Assembly: GCF_004136315.1 (NCBI RefSeq)
Contig: NZ_CP029562.1
Span: 2,981,501 to 3,045,500, forward strand
Length of the DNA stretch: 64,000 bases
Reading direction: 5' to 3'
Source: Mesorhizobium sp. Pch-S
GTDB lineage: Bacteria; Pseudomonadota; Alphaproteobacteria; Rhizobiales; Rhizobiaceae
Below the pieces are notes generated by a model. It did not search any database and had not been told where the DNA came from. It saw nothing but the letters and a program-made list of their open reading frames with translations. A program made the translations under genes and the position numbers. Within the stretch, counting starts at the first letter, position 1, and every line of letters begins with the position of its first letter. Below, in pieces: positions 27,325 to 36,090 of this stretch.

Positions 27325-27451
27325 AGGTCTCAAACTCGCTGTTGGTCCGGTCTCAATCCGGCGTGGACAGAATTGTGATCGCCTATGCTTTGCCTTGGTG
27401 ATGTCACATAGGCTAGATAGCAGCGCGGCATTGCGGCCAGGAGGTGGCCGA

Positions 27452-28711
27452 ATGACGAAACCTGACGATCCGTGGACAAATCTTACGGAGACCAGGGTGA
27501 TGACGGCAAGAGCGATTTCGGAACGGATGATGAGGCCAAGGCATTTGCTCAAGATTCTGTCGGCAGGCGCGGTGTTTGCTGCCGCTCTCGCGGCGCAGCA
27601 GGCTCAGGCCAATCCGGCCGTGCTGTTCGACCTCGACAATGGCCGTATCCTGGAACATCAGGACGCGTTCAAGCGCTGGTATCCGGCCTCGCTGACCAAG
27701 CTGATGACCGCCTATGTCGCCTTCAAGGCGATCGCCGACGGCGAAGCGGCGCTCAATTCGCCGATCCGCATGACCAAGCTGGCCAGCAGCCAGCCGCCGT
27801 CGAAGATGGGCTTCAAGCCGGGTTCGGTGCTGCGGCTCGATACTGCAGTCAAGATCATGATCACCAAGTCGGCCAATGACGTCGCCATGGCGATCGGCGA
27901 GAATATCGGCGGCACGCAGGAAGATTTTGCCGCGCGCATGAATGCCACAGCCGCGCAACTCGGCATGACCGGCACGCATTTCGTCAATCCCAACGGCCTG
28001 TTCTCGCCCGACCAGTACACGACCGCACGTGACATTGCGCTGCTGGTGACGGCGCTGCGCCGCGATTTCCCGCAATACCAGCCATGGTTCTCGATCGAAG
28101 GGCTTTCGCTCGGCAAGAAGAAGATCCCGAACTACAACCTGCTGGTCGGCCGCTATCCCGGCGCCACCGGCATGAAGACCGGTTTCGTGTGTCCCTCGGG
28201 CTTCAACATGGTCGGCACGGCGACGCGCAACGGCCGTACGCTGGCCGCCGTGGTGCTGGGCGAGAAATCGGCGATCGCGCGCGCCGATGCCGCCGCGAAG
28301 CTGCTTGACCAGGGTTTCGGCACGTCGATGACGACATCCGCCAGCCTGACCTCCCTGCAGCCCTATGGCGACACGCTGGCGGTCAACGACATGCAGGAAG
28401 AGGTCTGCAACAAGCAGCCGAAGGAGGCCCAGTCCGAGGCGGCTCCGGCGCCTGATGCCAAGGCGCCGAAATCGCCCTGGCGCGAAAAGCTGGTCAATCC
28501 AAGGCTGGTCGCGGTCAGCCTCGGCGGCGCGACTGGACCGGTGCCGAGGGCGATGATCGGCCGCGTCGAAGTCGCCGATACGGCACCCGAAACAGGCAAG
28601 GCTGCCAATGTGCCGGTCCCTGTCTGGCGGCCGGACCGGCCCGCCCCGGCCTTCGTGGCTCCGGTCGCGGCCGGTATGCAAGGCGACCAGCCGGTCAAGA
28701 CGGCCAACTAG
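27452..28711 (+). CDS. D-alanyl-D-alanine carboxypeptidase (penicillin-binding protein, S11)
   Basis: About 419 residues, secreted to the periplasm. The serine peptidase motifs are SLTK (S80), SAN in TKSANDVA and KTG in GMKTGF. It trims the terminal D-Ala of peptidoglycan stem peptides. AGGAGG lies 7 bases before ATG 27452; the ATG at 27500 would give a more usual signal peptide length (hydrophobic KILSAGAVFAAALAA, cut after AQA) and is a real alternative. After the peptidase part comes a Pro/Ala-rich tail of about 90 residues rather than a clear PBP5 C-domain or amphipathic anchor. Confidence 0.9.
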   Translation: MTKPDDPWTNLTETRVMTARAISERMMRPRHLLKILSAGAVFAAALAAQQAQANPAVLFDLDNGRILEHQDAFKRWYPASLTKLMTAYVAFKAIADGEAALNSPIRMTKLASSQPPSKMGFKPGSVLRLDTAVKIMITKSANDVAMAIGENIGGTQEDFAARMNATAAQLGMTGTHFVNPNGLFSPDQYTTARDIALLVTALRRDFPQYQPWFSIEGLSLGKKKIPNYNLLVGRYPGATGMKTGFVCPSGFNMVGTATRNGRTLAAVVLGEKSAIARADAAAKLLDQGFGTSMTTSASLTSLQPYGDTLAVNDMQEEVCNKQPKEAQSEAAPAPDAKAPKSPWREKLVNPRLVAVSLGGATGPVPRAMIGRVEVADTAPETGKAANVPVPVWRPDRPAPAFVAPVAAGMQGDQPVKTAN

Positions 28712-28814
28712 CGCATGATCCTGAACCGAACGGTCAAGGCAGCAAGAAGCTGCAGACTTTTCGGACGAGGAGGGCAGCATCCGCTGCCCGTCATGGGCTG
28801 AAACAAGGGTTAGG

Positions 28815-28837
28815 GCATTCCCTGTTTCCAGGAATGC
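28815..28837. repeat. Inverted repeats in the CobW-type GTPase leader
   Basis: GCATTCC and GGAATGC form 7-bp arms 30 bases before the gene start. A second hairpin, GGGCAG/CTGCCC, lies at 28772-28789 and could end transcription of the carboxypeptidase gene. The stretch from 28713 also has GCGCATGATCC, the head of the rhizobial repeat type seen at 61547. No Zur-type box was recognised. Confidence 0.4.
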
Positions 28838-28866
28838 AGAAACGCTCCAGCAGCGAGGCAGGCATC

Positions 28867-30015
28867 ATGAGCGGCGCGACTTTCCCCATTCCCGTCACCG
28901 TGGTGACGGGGTTCCTGGGCGCCGGCAAGACCACGCTGCTCAACCGCCTGCTGAAAGATCCCGCACTCACCGACACCGCCGTCATCATCAACGAATATGG
29001 CGAGGTCGCGATCGACCATCTCCTGGTCGAACAGGCTTCGGACGGCATCATCCAGCTTTCAGACGGCTGTCTGTGCTGCACCGTGCGCGGCGAACTGGTC
29101 GACACGCTGGCCGACCTCGTCGATCGCCTGCAGACCGGGCGCATCGAGAACCTGGCACGCGTCGTCATCGAAACGACCGGTCTTGCCGACCCAGCGCCGG
29201 TGCTGCAATCGATCATGGCGCATCCGGCACTGGTGCAGGCCTTCCGCCTCGATGGCGTCGTCACGCTGGTCGATGCGGTCAATGGTGCCGCGACGCTTGA
29301 TGCTCATGTCGAGGCGCTGAAGCAGGCGGCAATGGCCGACCGGCTGGTGCTCACCAAAGCCGATCTCGCCGATGCCGCGCAGGTCGCTGCGCTGACGGCG
29401 CGACTGAAGGATATCAATCCGGGCGCCCGGCTTCTCGATGTCCAGGCCGCCGGTGCCGCCGCGTTGCTCGACTGCGGCCTCTACAATCCAGCCGCCAAAG
29501 GCGCCGATGTCGCGCGCTGGCTGGGAGAAGCGGCGGACGACCATCATCACCATGACCACGGTGATCACCATGACCATGACCATGATCATGATCACGATCA
29601 CCACGATCATGACCATGATCACGATCACCATGGACATCGCCACGACTCTCGGGTGAAGACCTTTTCGCTGGTGCACGACGGCCCGGTGGCATTCGCGGCG
29701 ATCGACATGTTCTTCGATCTGCTGCGTTCGACACATGGCGAGCATCTGCTGCGCATGAAGGGCGTGATCGAGCTGAAGGAAGATCCGGAGCGGCCGCTGG
29801 TCGTGCACGGCGTACAGAAGCTGCTGCATCCACCGGCACGGCTACCGGTATGGCCGGATGGTCAGCGCGGCACGCGGCTGGTGCTGATCACGCTCGACAT
29901 GCCGGAAGACTATGTGCGCCGGCTGTTCTCGGCATTGACCGATCGCCCGGCGATCGACACGCCGGATCGAGACGCCCTGACGAACAATCCGCTGGCGATT
30001 GCCGGGCGCCGATAA
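28867..30015 (+). CDS. CobW/COG0523 family GTPase (metal chaperone)
   Basis: A 382-residue G3E GTPase. Walker A GFLGAGKTT is at 15-23, the metal motif GCLCC gives C68, C70 and C71, the switch region is ETTGLADP and the base-specificity motif is TKAD. Residues about 224-261 are almost only His and Asp, a metal-binding stretch. The C-terminal CobW domain follows. Members deliver zinc, cobalt or other metals; cobS/cobT are 10 kb away in the same window, so a cobalamin role is possible but zinc is equally so. ATG 28867 (MSGATFP) is preferred over 28834. Confidence 0.88.
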   Translation: MSGATFPIPVTVVTGFLGAGKTTLLNRLLKDPALTDTAVIINEYGEVAIDHLLVEQASDGIIQLSDGCLCCTVRGELVDTLADLVDRLQTGRIENLARVVIETTGLADPAPVLQSIMAHPALVQAFRLDGVVTLVDAVNGAATLDAHVEALKQAAMADRLVLTKADLADAAQVAALTARLKDINPGARLLDVQAAGAAALLDCGLYNPAAKGADVARWLGEAADDHHHHDHGDHHDHDHDHDHDHHDHDHDHDHHGHRHDSRVKTFSLVHDGPVAFAAIDMFFDLLRSTHGEHLLRMKGVIELKEDPERPLVVHGVQKLLHPPARLPVWPDGQRGTRLVLITLDMPEDYVRRLFSALTDRPAIDTPDRDALTNNPLAIAGRR

Positions 30016-30020
30016 CGGAG

Positions 30021-30045
30021 GTCCTGGATGTCACGCATCCAGGAC
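30021..30045 (+). terminator. Hairpin after the CobW-type GTPase gene
   Basis: GTCCTGGATG (30021-30030) and CATCCAGGAC (30036-30045) form a perfect 10-bp stem six bases after the stop codon. No T run follows, so termination may depend on Rho or the hairpin protects the mRNA end. Confidence 0.5.
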
Positions 30046-30190
30046 GCCTCAAGCGCCGGCGCGGCTCATCCGGGCCGCCTGGCTTTGCGCAAACAAGCGC
30101 GGCGCCCAAGAACATGATCGATTGGCGCGTGCTCCAACCAGAATGACCGTTGGTATAGAGCATCCCTTTAGCGCTCAAAGCAATGGAACG

Positions 30191-30439
30191 TCAGGCGCCG
30201 CGCTCGACCAGGAACCGGTGGCCGCCCGGCACGGCGGCAGTCTCGACCAGCCGGTGGCCGCTCTGGCTGCAGAAGGCGGGGATGTCGATCACGGCGAGCG
30301 GATCCGTAGTCTCCAGCCACAACAGGCCGCCGGGCTGCATGTCCGTCAGCCGCTTGCGCGCCTTCAGGACCGGCAACGGACAGTTCAGTCCCTTGAGGTC
30401 GTAAACTGCGGGTGTCTCGGCAGCGGTTTCCTGCGGCAT
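30191..30439 (-). CDS. TusA family sulfurtransferase
   Basis: An 82-residue small sulfur carrier of the TusA/SirA fold. The CPxP motif is LNCPLPVLKARK with the active cysteine at C20. Such proteins pass persulfide sulfur for tRNA thiolation, molybdenum cofactor or other thiol routes. It lies 6 bases after the L,D-transpeptidase gene, so the two are co-transcribed. Whether it is true TusA or another carrier of the family is not decided by sequence. Confidence 0.88.
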   Translation of the reverse strand: MPQETAAETPAVYDLKGLNCPLPVLKARKRLTDMQPGGLLWLETTDPLAVIDIPAFCSQSGHRLVETAAVPGGHRFLVERGA

Positions 30440-30445
30440 GCCGGC

Positions 30446-31732
30446 TCAGCCGCCGAACATGCCGAGCAGTTTTTTCTTCATCTGCGACAGGCGGCTCTCG
30501 TCCTCGACCGGTGCTTCCGGCGCGGGCTGAACCTGAGCCGTCAAGGTCTCCGCCGGCTCCGAAGCCTTCTTCTTGGCCGCTTCCTTGGCGGCCAGGGCTT
30601 CAGCCTTGATGCGTTCCTTTTCCGCCTTGGCGAAAGCAATCGCCGCCTTCTTCTCTTCCTCGGCCTTCTTCTTGGCCGCCTGCTCGGCTTCGAGTGCTGC
30701 CATCTTGCGTCCGGCGGGGGAATCGATACGGCCCATGCGGGTCATGTTCTCGGTGACCGAGCCGTCATGGTTCATCGATGGCGGCTCGATGGTGATGCGT
30801 TCGCCGCGGGCACGGCGCTTGGTCCAGTCTGAGACCAGGTTGGCTTCCTTGATACCGGCGATCGAGGCCTTGGGCGCCGGTGTGGATTCGTTCATGGCGC
30901 TGGCGAAGGCCGCGTCATAGTTCTTCTGGTAGGCGCCGTAGGCGACCTTCAGCGGATCCGGAGTGGTGCTGATCGGGCAGGCGCCGGTCGGATTGAACTT
31001 CTGGCCGTCCGGCGCGACCTGGTTGAAGACATAGCGCTTCTCGCAGACGTCGACCTTCGGCGGCACCTTGGTGATCTCGAAATTGTCGTAGCCCACCTTC
31101 AGCATCTTCCAGAACTCGTAGTTCGGGTCGCTGCGGTAGCGCGCCATGTTGGCGGCGGTCATGCGGAAGGGATAGGCCTGGATCTGGAATTCGGTCTGGC
31201 CGCCTTTGAAGGCGTCGCGCGCGAAAGCGTAGATCTCTTCGATCTGCGGGTCGTTCATCGAATAGCAGCCGGACGACGAACAGGCGCCGTGCACCATCAG
31301 GTTGGAGCCGGTGCGACCGTTGGCGCGATCATAGGTGTTCGGGTAGCCGATGTTGAAGGAGAGATGATAGCCCGACTTCGGGTTCATCTGGCCGGGGCGC
31401 ACCGTGTAGAAACCTTCCGGCGCCTGACGGTCGCCCTCGGTGTATTTGGGGCCGAGCTTGCCGGAATAGCGACAGATCGGATAGCTGGCGATGATCTCGT
31501 AACGGCCGTTGGTCTTCTGCTTCCAGACCTCGACGACGTTCTCTTCCTTGAAGATGCGCCCGACGATAGGCGACTCGCGATTCATGCCCTTGGCACGCAT
31601 GTCGGCGAGGATCTTTTCAGGCAGCTGCTTGTTGGCACCCTGCGGTACGAAGTCGGCAACCGACTTTTCGTTACAGCCGGCCACGGCAAGAACGCTGATC
31701 ATGAAGCCGGTGCGTGCAAGTTTCGCGAACAT
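30446..31732 (-). CDS. L,D-transpeptidase (YkuD) lipoprotein
   Basis: A 428-residue envelope protein. The signal ends in the lipobox LAVAGC (C20), so it is probably a lipoprotein. The YkuD catalytic motif MVHGACSSSGCYSM holds the nucleophile cysteine, placing it among the murein L,D-transpeptidases that make 3-3 crosslinks or attach proteins to peptidoglycan. Residues about 335-400 are rich in Ala, Lys and Glu and look like a long charged helix; the end is KKKLLGMFGG. It is first in a unit with the TusA-like gene. Confidence 0.88.
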   Translation of the reverse strand: MFAKLARTGFMISVLAVAGCNEKSVADFVPQGANKQLPEKILADMRAKGMNRESPIVGRIFKEENVVEVWKQKTNGRYEIIASYPICRYSGKLGPKYTEGDRQAPEGFYTVRPGQMNPKSGYHLSFNIGYPNTYDRANGRTGSNLMVHGACSSSGCYSMNDPQIEEIYAFARDAFKGGQTEFQIQAYPFRMTAANMARYRSDPNYEFWKMLKVGYDNFEITKVPPKVDVCEKRYVFNQVAPDGQKFNPTGACPISTTPDPLKVAYGAYQKNYDAAFASAMNESTPAPKASIAGIKEANLVSDWTKRRARGERITIEPPSMNHDGSVTENMTRMGRIDSPAGRKMAALEAEQAAKKKAEEEKKAAIAFAKAEKERIKAEALAAKEAAKKKASEPAETLTAQVQPAPEAPVEDESRLSQMKKKLLGMFGG

Positions 31733-31993
31733 GGATGCGCTGTCGTCTTCTAATTGTACACCACGGGCTTCAAGGCCCAGGCGTTACCCCGAAGATCGAT
31801 GGACCCTAAGCCCGTTAACCTTGAAATTTCCTTACTGCAAGCAGCGCCGGCAGTCTTCCCGACAAAGTGACTGAGCCGAAAGCGACGGCAATTTTGTGGC
31901 GAGAAACCGGTTCTTCGCCACATTTTGAAGCATCAGGGCCGGCCCAGCCAGACGGCAATGCTACCGGAAACGCCATCCGTTCCGGTCAACTCG

Positions 31994-32943
31994 TCAAAGC
32001 GAACGCCCCATGGCGAGGTATTTTTCGCGGCGTTGTTCGCGGAAATCCACGTTGGAGCTGGCGAAATCCTGCATCGTCTTGGCGATCAGGTCACCCGTGG
32101 CACCGATCACCTTCTCAGGCTCGCGATGGGCGCCGCCAAGCGGTTCGGGGATGATGGCGTCGATGATCTTGAGTTCGAGCAGGTCCTGCGCGGTGATCTT
32201 CATGTTCGTCGCCGCATCCTTCGAACGCGTGGTGTCGCGCCACAGGATGGAAGCAGCCCCCTCGGGCGAAATCACCGAATAGATCGCGTGTTCGAGCATG
32301 TAGACGCGGTTGGCGGTCGCAATCGCGACGCGCCGCCCGAACCGCCTTCGCCGATGACGATCGAGATCGACGGCACTTTCAGCGCCAGGCCTGCCGACGT
32401 CGAACGCGCGATTGCCTCGGCCTGGCCGCGTTCCTCGGCATCGACGCCGGGGAATGCGCCGGCGGTGTCGACCAGCGTGACCAGCGGCACCTTGAAACGA
32501 TCGGCCATTTCCATGACGCGCACCGCCTTACGGTAGCCTTCGGGCCGGACCGAGCCGAAATTGTGCTTCAGGCGGCTGGCGGTGTCGGAGCCCTTTTCCT
32601 GACCGATGACGGCGACCGATTCTCCACGGAAGCGGGCGAACCCGCAGACGATGGCCTGGTCTTCGCCGAAGCCGCGATCGCCGGCCAGCGGCGTGAAATC
32701 TGTGAAAAGGCCGCTGATGTAGTCGAGGCAATGCGGTCGGTCGGGGTGGCGCGCCACCTGCACCTTCTGCCATGGCGTCAACATCTTGTAGGCCTCGCGC
32801 AGCGCTTCGCGCGCCCGCTTTTCCAGCCGCGCGATCTCGTCGGCGACATCGACGGCCTCGCCGCTGTCGGCAAGCTTCTTCAGTTCGAGGATCTTGCCCT
32901 CGAGGTCCTGAACCGGTTTTTCGAAGTCGAGGTAATTGTACAT
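31994..32943 (-). pseudogene. accA: accA, acetyl-CoA carboxylase carboxyltransferase subunit alpha, broken by a 1-base deletion
   Basis: AccA joins AccD to move carboxyl from carboxybiotin to acetyl-CoA, the first step of fatty-acid synthesis. From ATG 32943 the frame runs from [10 protein letters not shown] to IGEGGSGGA, then shifts; family residues resume in another frame as [17 protein letters not shown] and run to the stop at 31994. Restoring one T (plus strand) after 32328 gives [14 protein letters not shown] and a whole protein of 316 residues, the normal length. As AccA is essential, a sequencing or assembly error is more likely than true loss, unless another copy exists. Confidence 0.85.
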
Positions 32944-33039
32944 TCGTGAGGGGACCGCTGCGCCGGAAAACAGATGGACAGGAAGCCGTAACGGCAGTTC
33001 CGAGCTGTGAAACGTCGCCCTCACATAGCGACACCGGGC

Positions 33040-33954
33040 CTAGTCGGCAAGCGGATGGTGATCGTTGACCAGCCGAACGAGCCTTTCCTCGAGAACATGG
33101 GTGTAGATCTGGGTGGTCGAAATATCGGCATGGCCGAGCAATTGCTGCACGGCGCGCAGGTCCGCGCCGTTCTGAAGCAGATGGCTGGCGAAAGCATGCC
33201 GCAGGACGTGCGGCGATATCCTCGACGCTGCGATACCGGCGCGGGCGGCCAGGCCTTTCAGGTCGCGCGCGAAGACCTGGCGGGGCAGGTGGCCGCTGTC
33301 GGACGAGGAGGGAAACAGGAACGCGCTTTCGGCATAAGCCGGCACTCTGGCGCGCGCAGCAAGCCAGGCGGTCATGGCGACACGGGCCTTGGTCGAAAGC
33401 GGCACCATCCGTTCCTTGTTGCCCTTGCCGCGCACCATGAAGAAGCGGTCGTCGCGTTGCGCCACCGTCACCGGCAGGCCGACAAGTTCGGAAACGCGCA
33501 ACCCCGTGGCGTAGAGCACTTCCACCAGCGCATGCAGCCTGAGTGCGGCAAGGGGATCGCCGCCGGATGGCGGTTCCTTCGCTTCGGCAGCGGCGCGGTC
33601 GAGCAGGCGGCCTGCTTCGGCTTCGCCCATCGTCTTCGGCAGCGGGCGGCCTTTCTTCGGGCTGTCCAGCGTGCCGGTGGGATCGTCCTGGCGCAGTCCC
33701 TCGGCGTAGAGAAACTTGAAAAACTGGCGCAGTGCCGAAAGCTTGCGTGCCTGTGATGTCGGCGCAAAGCCTTGCGCTGCGATGCCGTCGAGATAGCCGC
33801 GGATGTCGCCCGGGGCAGCATTGGCCAGGCCACCCTTGATGGCAGAGGCGGCATCTTCCAGGTCACGGCGATAGCTGGCCAGCGTGTTCTCGGCAGCACC
33901 CCGCTCGGCACTCATCATCTCGAGGAAAGCTTCGATGCGGGCGGCACTGCTCAT
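33040..33954 (-). CDS. xerD: Site-specific tyrosine recombinase XerD
   Basis: A 304-residue recombinase that with XerC resolves chromosome dimers at dif during division. The N-terminal SAM-like domain (about 1-95) is followed by the catalytic domain with Arg in TGLRVSEL, Lys in GKGNKER, HxxR in SPHVLRHAF, His in LLGHADIS and the nucleophile Tyr in TQIYTHV. ATG 33954 ([10 protein letters not shown]) is preferred over one 8 codons upstream. It lies in the usual rhizobial place near aroK and accA, so it is the housekeeping enzyme, not an integrase of an island. Confidence 0.92.
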   Translation of the reverse strand: MSSAARIEAFLEMMSAERGAAENTLASYRRDLEDAASAIKGGLANAAPGDIRGYLDGIAAQGFAPTSQARKLSALRQFFKFLYAEGLRQDDPTGTLDSPKKGRPLPKTMGEAEAGRLLDRAAAEAKEPPSGGDPLAALRLHALVEVLYATGLRVSELVGLPVTVAQRDDRFFMVRGKGNKERMVPLSTKARVAMTAWLAARARVPAYAESAFLFPSSSDSGHLPRQVFARDLKGLAARAGIAASRISPHVLRHAFASHLLQNGADLRAVQQLLGHADISTTQIYTHVLEERLVRLVNDHHPLAD

Positions 33955-33979
33955 GGTGCAGGCTCTTTCGCTGACCAAA

Positions 33980-34079
33980 GCATGTCGCGCAAAAGTGTGT
34001 AGCGGTTTTGCGATAACGACATGCGCGAAACAACGGACCTAAAGCGCAAGGAGCAGATCTGAAAGATCGCGACGCGCAT
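33980..34079 (+). repeat. Rhizobial intergenic palindromic repeat, family 1
   Basis: A first block GCATGTCGCGCAAAAGTGTG to CGACATGCG and a second block beginning GCGCAAGGAG to CGCGACGCGCAT match the minus strand of 51395-51497 along about 100 bases. The first block has GCATGTCG/CGACATGC ends that pair into a long hairpin. It fills the gap between xerD and the small membrane protein gene and reaches the stop of the latter. Confidence 0.75.
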
Positions 34080-34231
34080 CAGTTTTTCTTCGGGTTGAGC
34101 TTTTCGGCCGGGATGCGCACCGAAAGCTCGGCCTGCTTGGGTGAAACGAACATCACCAGCGCGAACATCGCGCCATAGGCAAGGCCGGCCAGGATCGCCA
34201 GGGTCACGACGAGGCGGAGCAGGGTCGGCAT
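34079..34231 (-). CDS. Small single-span membrane protein
   Basis: A 50-residue ORF beginning MPTLLRLVVTLAILAGLAYG: one hydrophobic helix (about 4-29), then a polar tail with SVRIPAEKLNPKKN. It is of a kind seen between xerD and aroK in rhizobia, sometimes wrongly named histidine kinase. No function is known. It is divergent from aroK and precedes xerD. The conserved place supports a real gene although the ribosome site is weak. Confidence 0.65.
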   Translation of the reverse strand: MPTLLRLVVTLAILAGLAYGAMFALVMFVSPKQAELSVRIPAEKLNPKKN

Positions 34232-34366
34232 GGGTTCGGTTGGCGCCTTGATTCTGTGGTGTTGCCGGAAACGTCCCGTTATGGGACGGCGATTCGGTCA
34301 TTTCAAGGGTGGTTCGCCACCTGCGCCGCTTGACGCAAAGGGGCTTTTCATGTCGATACGCCGGCA

Positions 34367-34978
34367 ATGAACCCGCAAACCGCCATTCCGCAGGACGAAA
34401 GCCGTGTCGCGCTGATCGAGCGGCTTGGCGGCCGTTCCATCGTGTTTGTCGGACTGATGGGAGCCGGCAAGACGGCTATCGGCCGCAAGACGGCTGGAGC
34501 ACTCGGGCTCACCTTCATCGACAGCGATCAGGAGATCGAGGGTGTGTCGCGCATGACCATCCCCGAACTTTTCGAACGCTATGGCGAGACGGAATTCCGT
34601 GCGCTCGAGCAGCGGGTCATCCTGCGGCTGCTGGAACAGGGGCCGCAGGTGCTCTCTACGGGCGGCGGTGCCTTCATGAACGCGCAGACGCGTGAGGCGA
34701 TCGCCGCGCATGGCATTTCCGTGTGGCTGAAAGCCGATCTCGACCTTCTGATGGATCGAGTGTCCAAGAAGCAGAACCGCCCGTTGCTGAAGACCGCCAA
34801 TCCGCGCGCCACGCTGCAGAAACTGATGGATGACCGCTATCCGACCTATGCGCTCGCCAATGTCACCGTGCCGACCCGCGACGAGCGCAAGGAAGTGATC
34901 GCCGAGGAAGTGATCGCGGCGCTGTGCGGTCATTTCAACATCCAGGCGGCCGTTGCCGCCGACGAGGGGCAGGCATGA
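34367..34978 (+). CDS. aroK: Shikimate kinase
   Basis: A 203-residue cytosolic kinase converting shikimate to shikimate-3-phosphate with ATP, fifth step of the chorismate pathway. Walker A is GLMGAGKT near residue 30, the shikimate-binding DSDQEIE and the STGGGAF loop are present, and the lid has RPLLKT. It has about 20 extra N-terminal residues over the E. coli form. Its stop overlaps the aroB start as ATGA. Confidence 0.95.
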   Translation: MNPQTAIPQDESRVALIERLGGRSIVFVGLMGAGKTAIGRKTAGALGLTFIDSDQEIEGVSRMTIPELFERYGETEFRALEQRVILRLLEQGPQVLSTGGGAFMNAQTREAIAAHGISVWLKADLDLLMDRVSKKQNRPLLKTANPRATLQKLMDDRYPTYALANVTVPTRDERKEVIAEEVIAALCGHFNIQAAVAADEGQA

Positions 34979-36090
34979 GCAAGACCGTCACCGTCGAGGT
35001 CGGACTGGGTGACCGCGCCTATGACATCCTGATCGGCCCGGGCTTGCTCGGTCGCGCCGGCGAGACGGTTTCTGCCCGCCTGCCAGGCACGCGCGTGGCG
35101 ATCGTTACCGACGAGAATGTCGCGACAAGTCATCTCGAAACGCTGAAAAGCGGGCTGGGGAGTGGCGGTGTGGCCGTCGCAGCCACCGTCATGCTGCCGG
35201 CTGGCGAAAAAACCAAGAGCTTCGATCATCTTCAGGACGTGGTCGACGCGGTCCTGGGCGCGAAACTGGAACGTCGCGATGCTGTCGTTGCACTGGGCGG
35301 CGGCGTGATCGGCGACCTCGCCGGCTTCGCCGCAGGCATCGTGCGGCGCGGCATGGATTTCGTGCAGGTCCCGACCTCGCTGCTTGCCCAGGTCGATTCA
35401 TCGGTTGGCGGCAAAACCGGCATCAACAGTGCGCGCGGCAAGAACCTGATCGGCGTCTTCCATCAGCCGAAACTGGTGCTGGCCGACAGCGGCGTGCTCG
35501 ACACGCTGCCGATCCGCGAATTCCGCGCCGGCTACGCCGAACTCGCCAAATACGGACTGATCGACCGGCCTGCCTTCTTCGCCTGGCTGGAAAAGAACTG
35601 GCAGGAGGTCTTTGACGGTGGCGATGCCCGCATCGAGGCCATCGCCGAAGCCTGCCGGGCCAAGGCCGATGTGGTGGCGCGCGATGAATTCGAAACCGGC
35701 GATCGGGCATTGCTCAATCTTGGTCATACCTTCGGTCACGCGCTGGAAGCAGCGACTGCCTATGACGGCACCAGGCTGGTGCATGGCGAAGGGGTGTCGA
35801 TCGGCATGGTGCTGGCGCATCGTTTCTCCGCGCGGCTGAACCTGGCGAGCCAGGATGACGCAGCACGTGTCGAAGCCCATCTGAAGGCAGTCGGCTTGCC
35901 GACGCGTGTCGCCGACATTCCAGGCGAATTGCCGGGTCCGGAAAAACTGTTCGACTACATCACCCAGGACAAGAAGGTATCGCGCGGTGCGCTGACCTTC
36001 ATCCTGACGCGCGGCATCGGGCAATCCTTCATCGCCAGGGATGTTCCAGCTTCAGAGGTGGTGGCGTTCCTGCGGGACAGCCTCGAATGA
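34975..36090 (+). CDS. aroB: 3-dehydroquinate synthase
   Basis: A 371-residue NAD- and metal-dependent enzyme that cyclises DAHP to 3-dehydroquinate, second step of the chorismate pathway. Seen are [36 protein letters not shown] and the metal-ligand segments ELAKYGLI and [15 protein letters not shown] 34975 gives the 4-base overlap with aroK; a frame start at 34924 inside aroK is rejected. It also overlaps the next gene by ATGA. Confidence 0.95.
   Translation: MSKTVTVEVGLGDRAYDILIGPGLLGRAGETVSARLPGTRVAIVTDENVATSHLETLKSGLGSGGVAVAATVMLPAGEKTKSFDHLQDVVDAVLGAKLERRDAVVALGGGVIGDLAGFAAGIVRRGMDFVQVPTSLLAQVDSSVGGKTGINSARGKNLIGVFHQPKLVLADSGVLDTLPIREFRAGYAELAKYGLIDRPAFFAWLEKNWQEVFDGGDARIEAIAEACRAKADVVARDEFETGDRALLNLGHTFGHALEAATAYDGTRLVHGEGVSIGMVLAHRFSARLNLASQDDAARVEAHLKAVGLPTRVADIPGELPGPEKLFDYITQDKKVSRGALTFILTRGIGQSFIARDVPASEVVAFLRDSLE

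Noticed and set aside
29536..29650. Tandem repeat DNA of CATGAC/GATCAC type as a possible array
   Set aside because: It is in frame and codes for the His/Asp tract of the GTPase; there are no spacers as in a CRISPR.
31994..32943. Programmed frameshift in accA
   Set aside because: No slippery run or stimulating structure was seen at the break (GCGTCGCG on the coding strand), and restoring a single base gives the standard protein, so an error or mutation is simpler.
33040..33954. Tyrosine recombinase as sign of an integrated element
   Set aside because: Sequence and place are those of housekeeping XerD; no attachment repeats or phage genes were seen.
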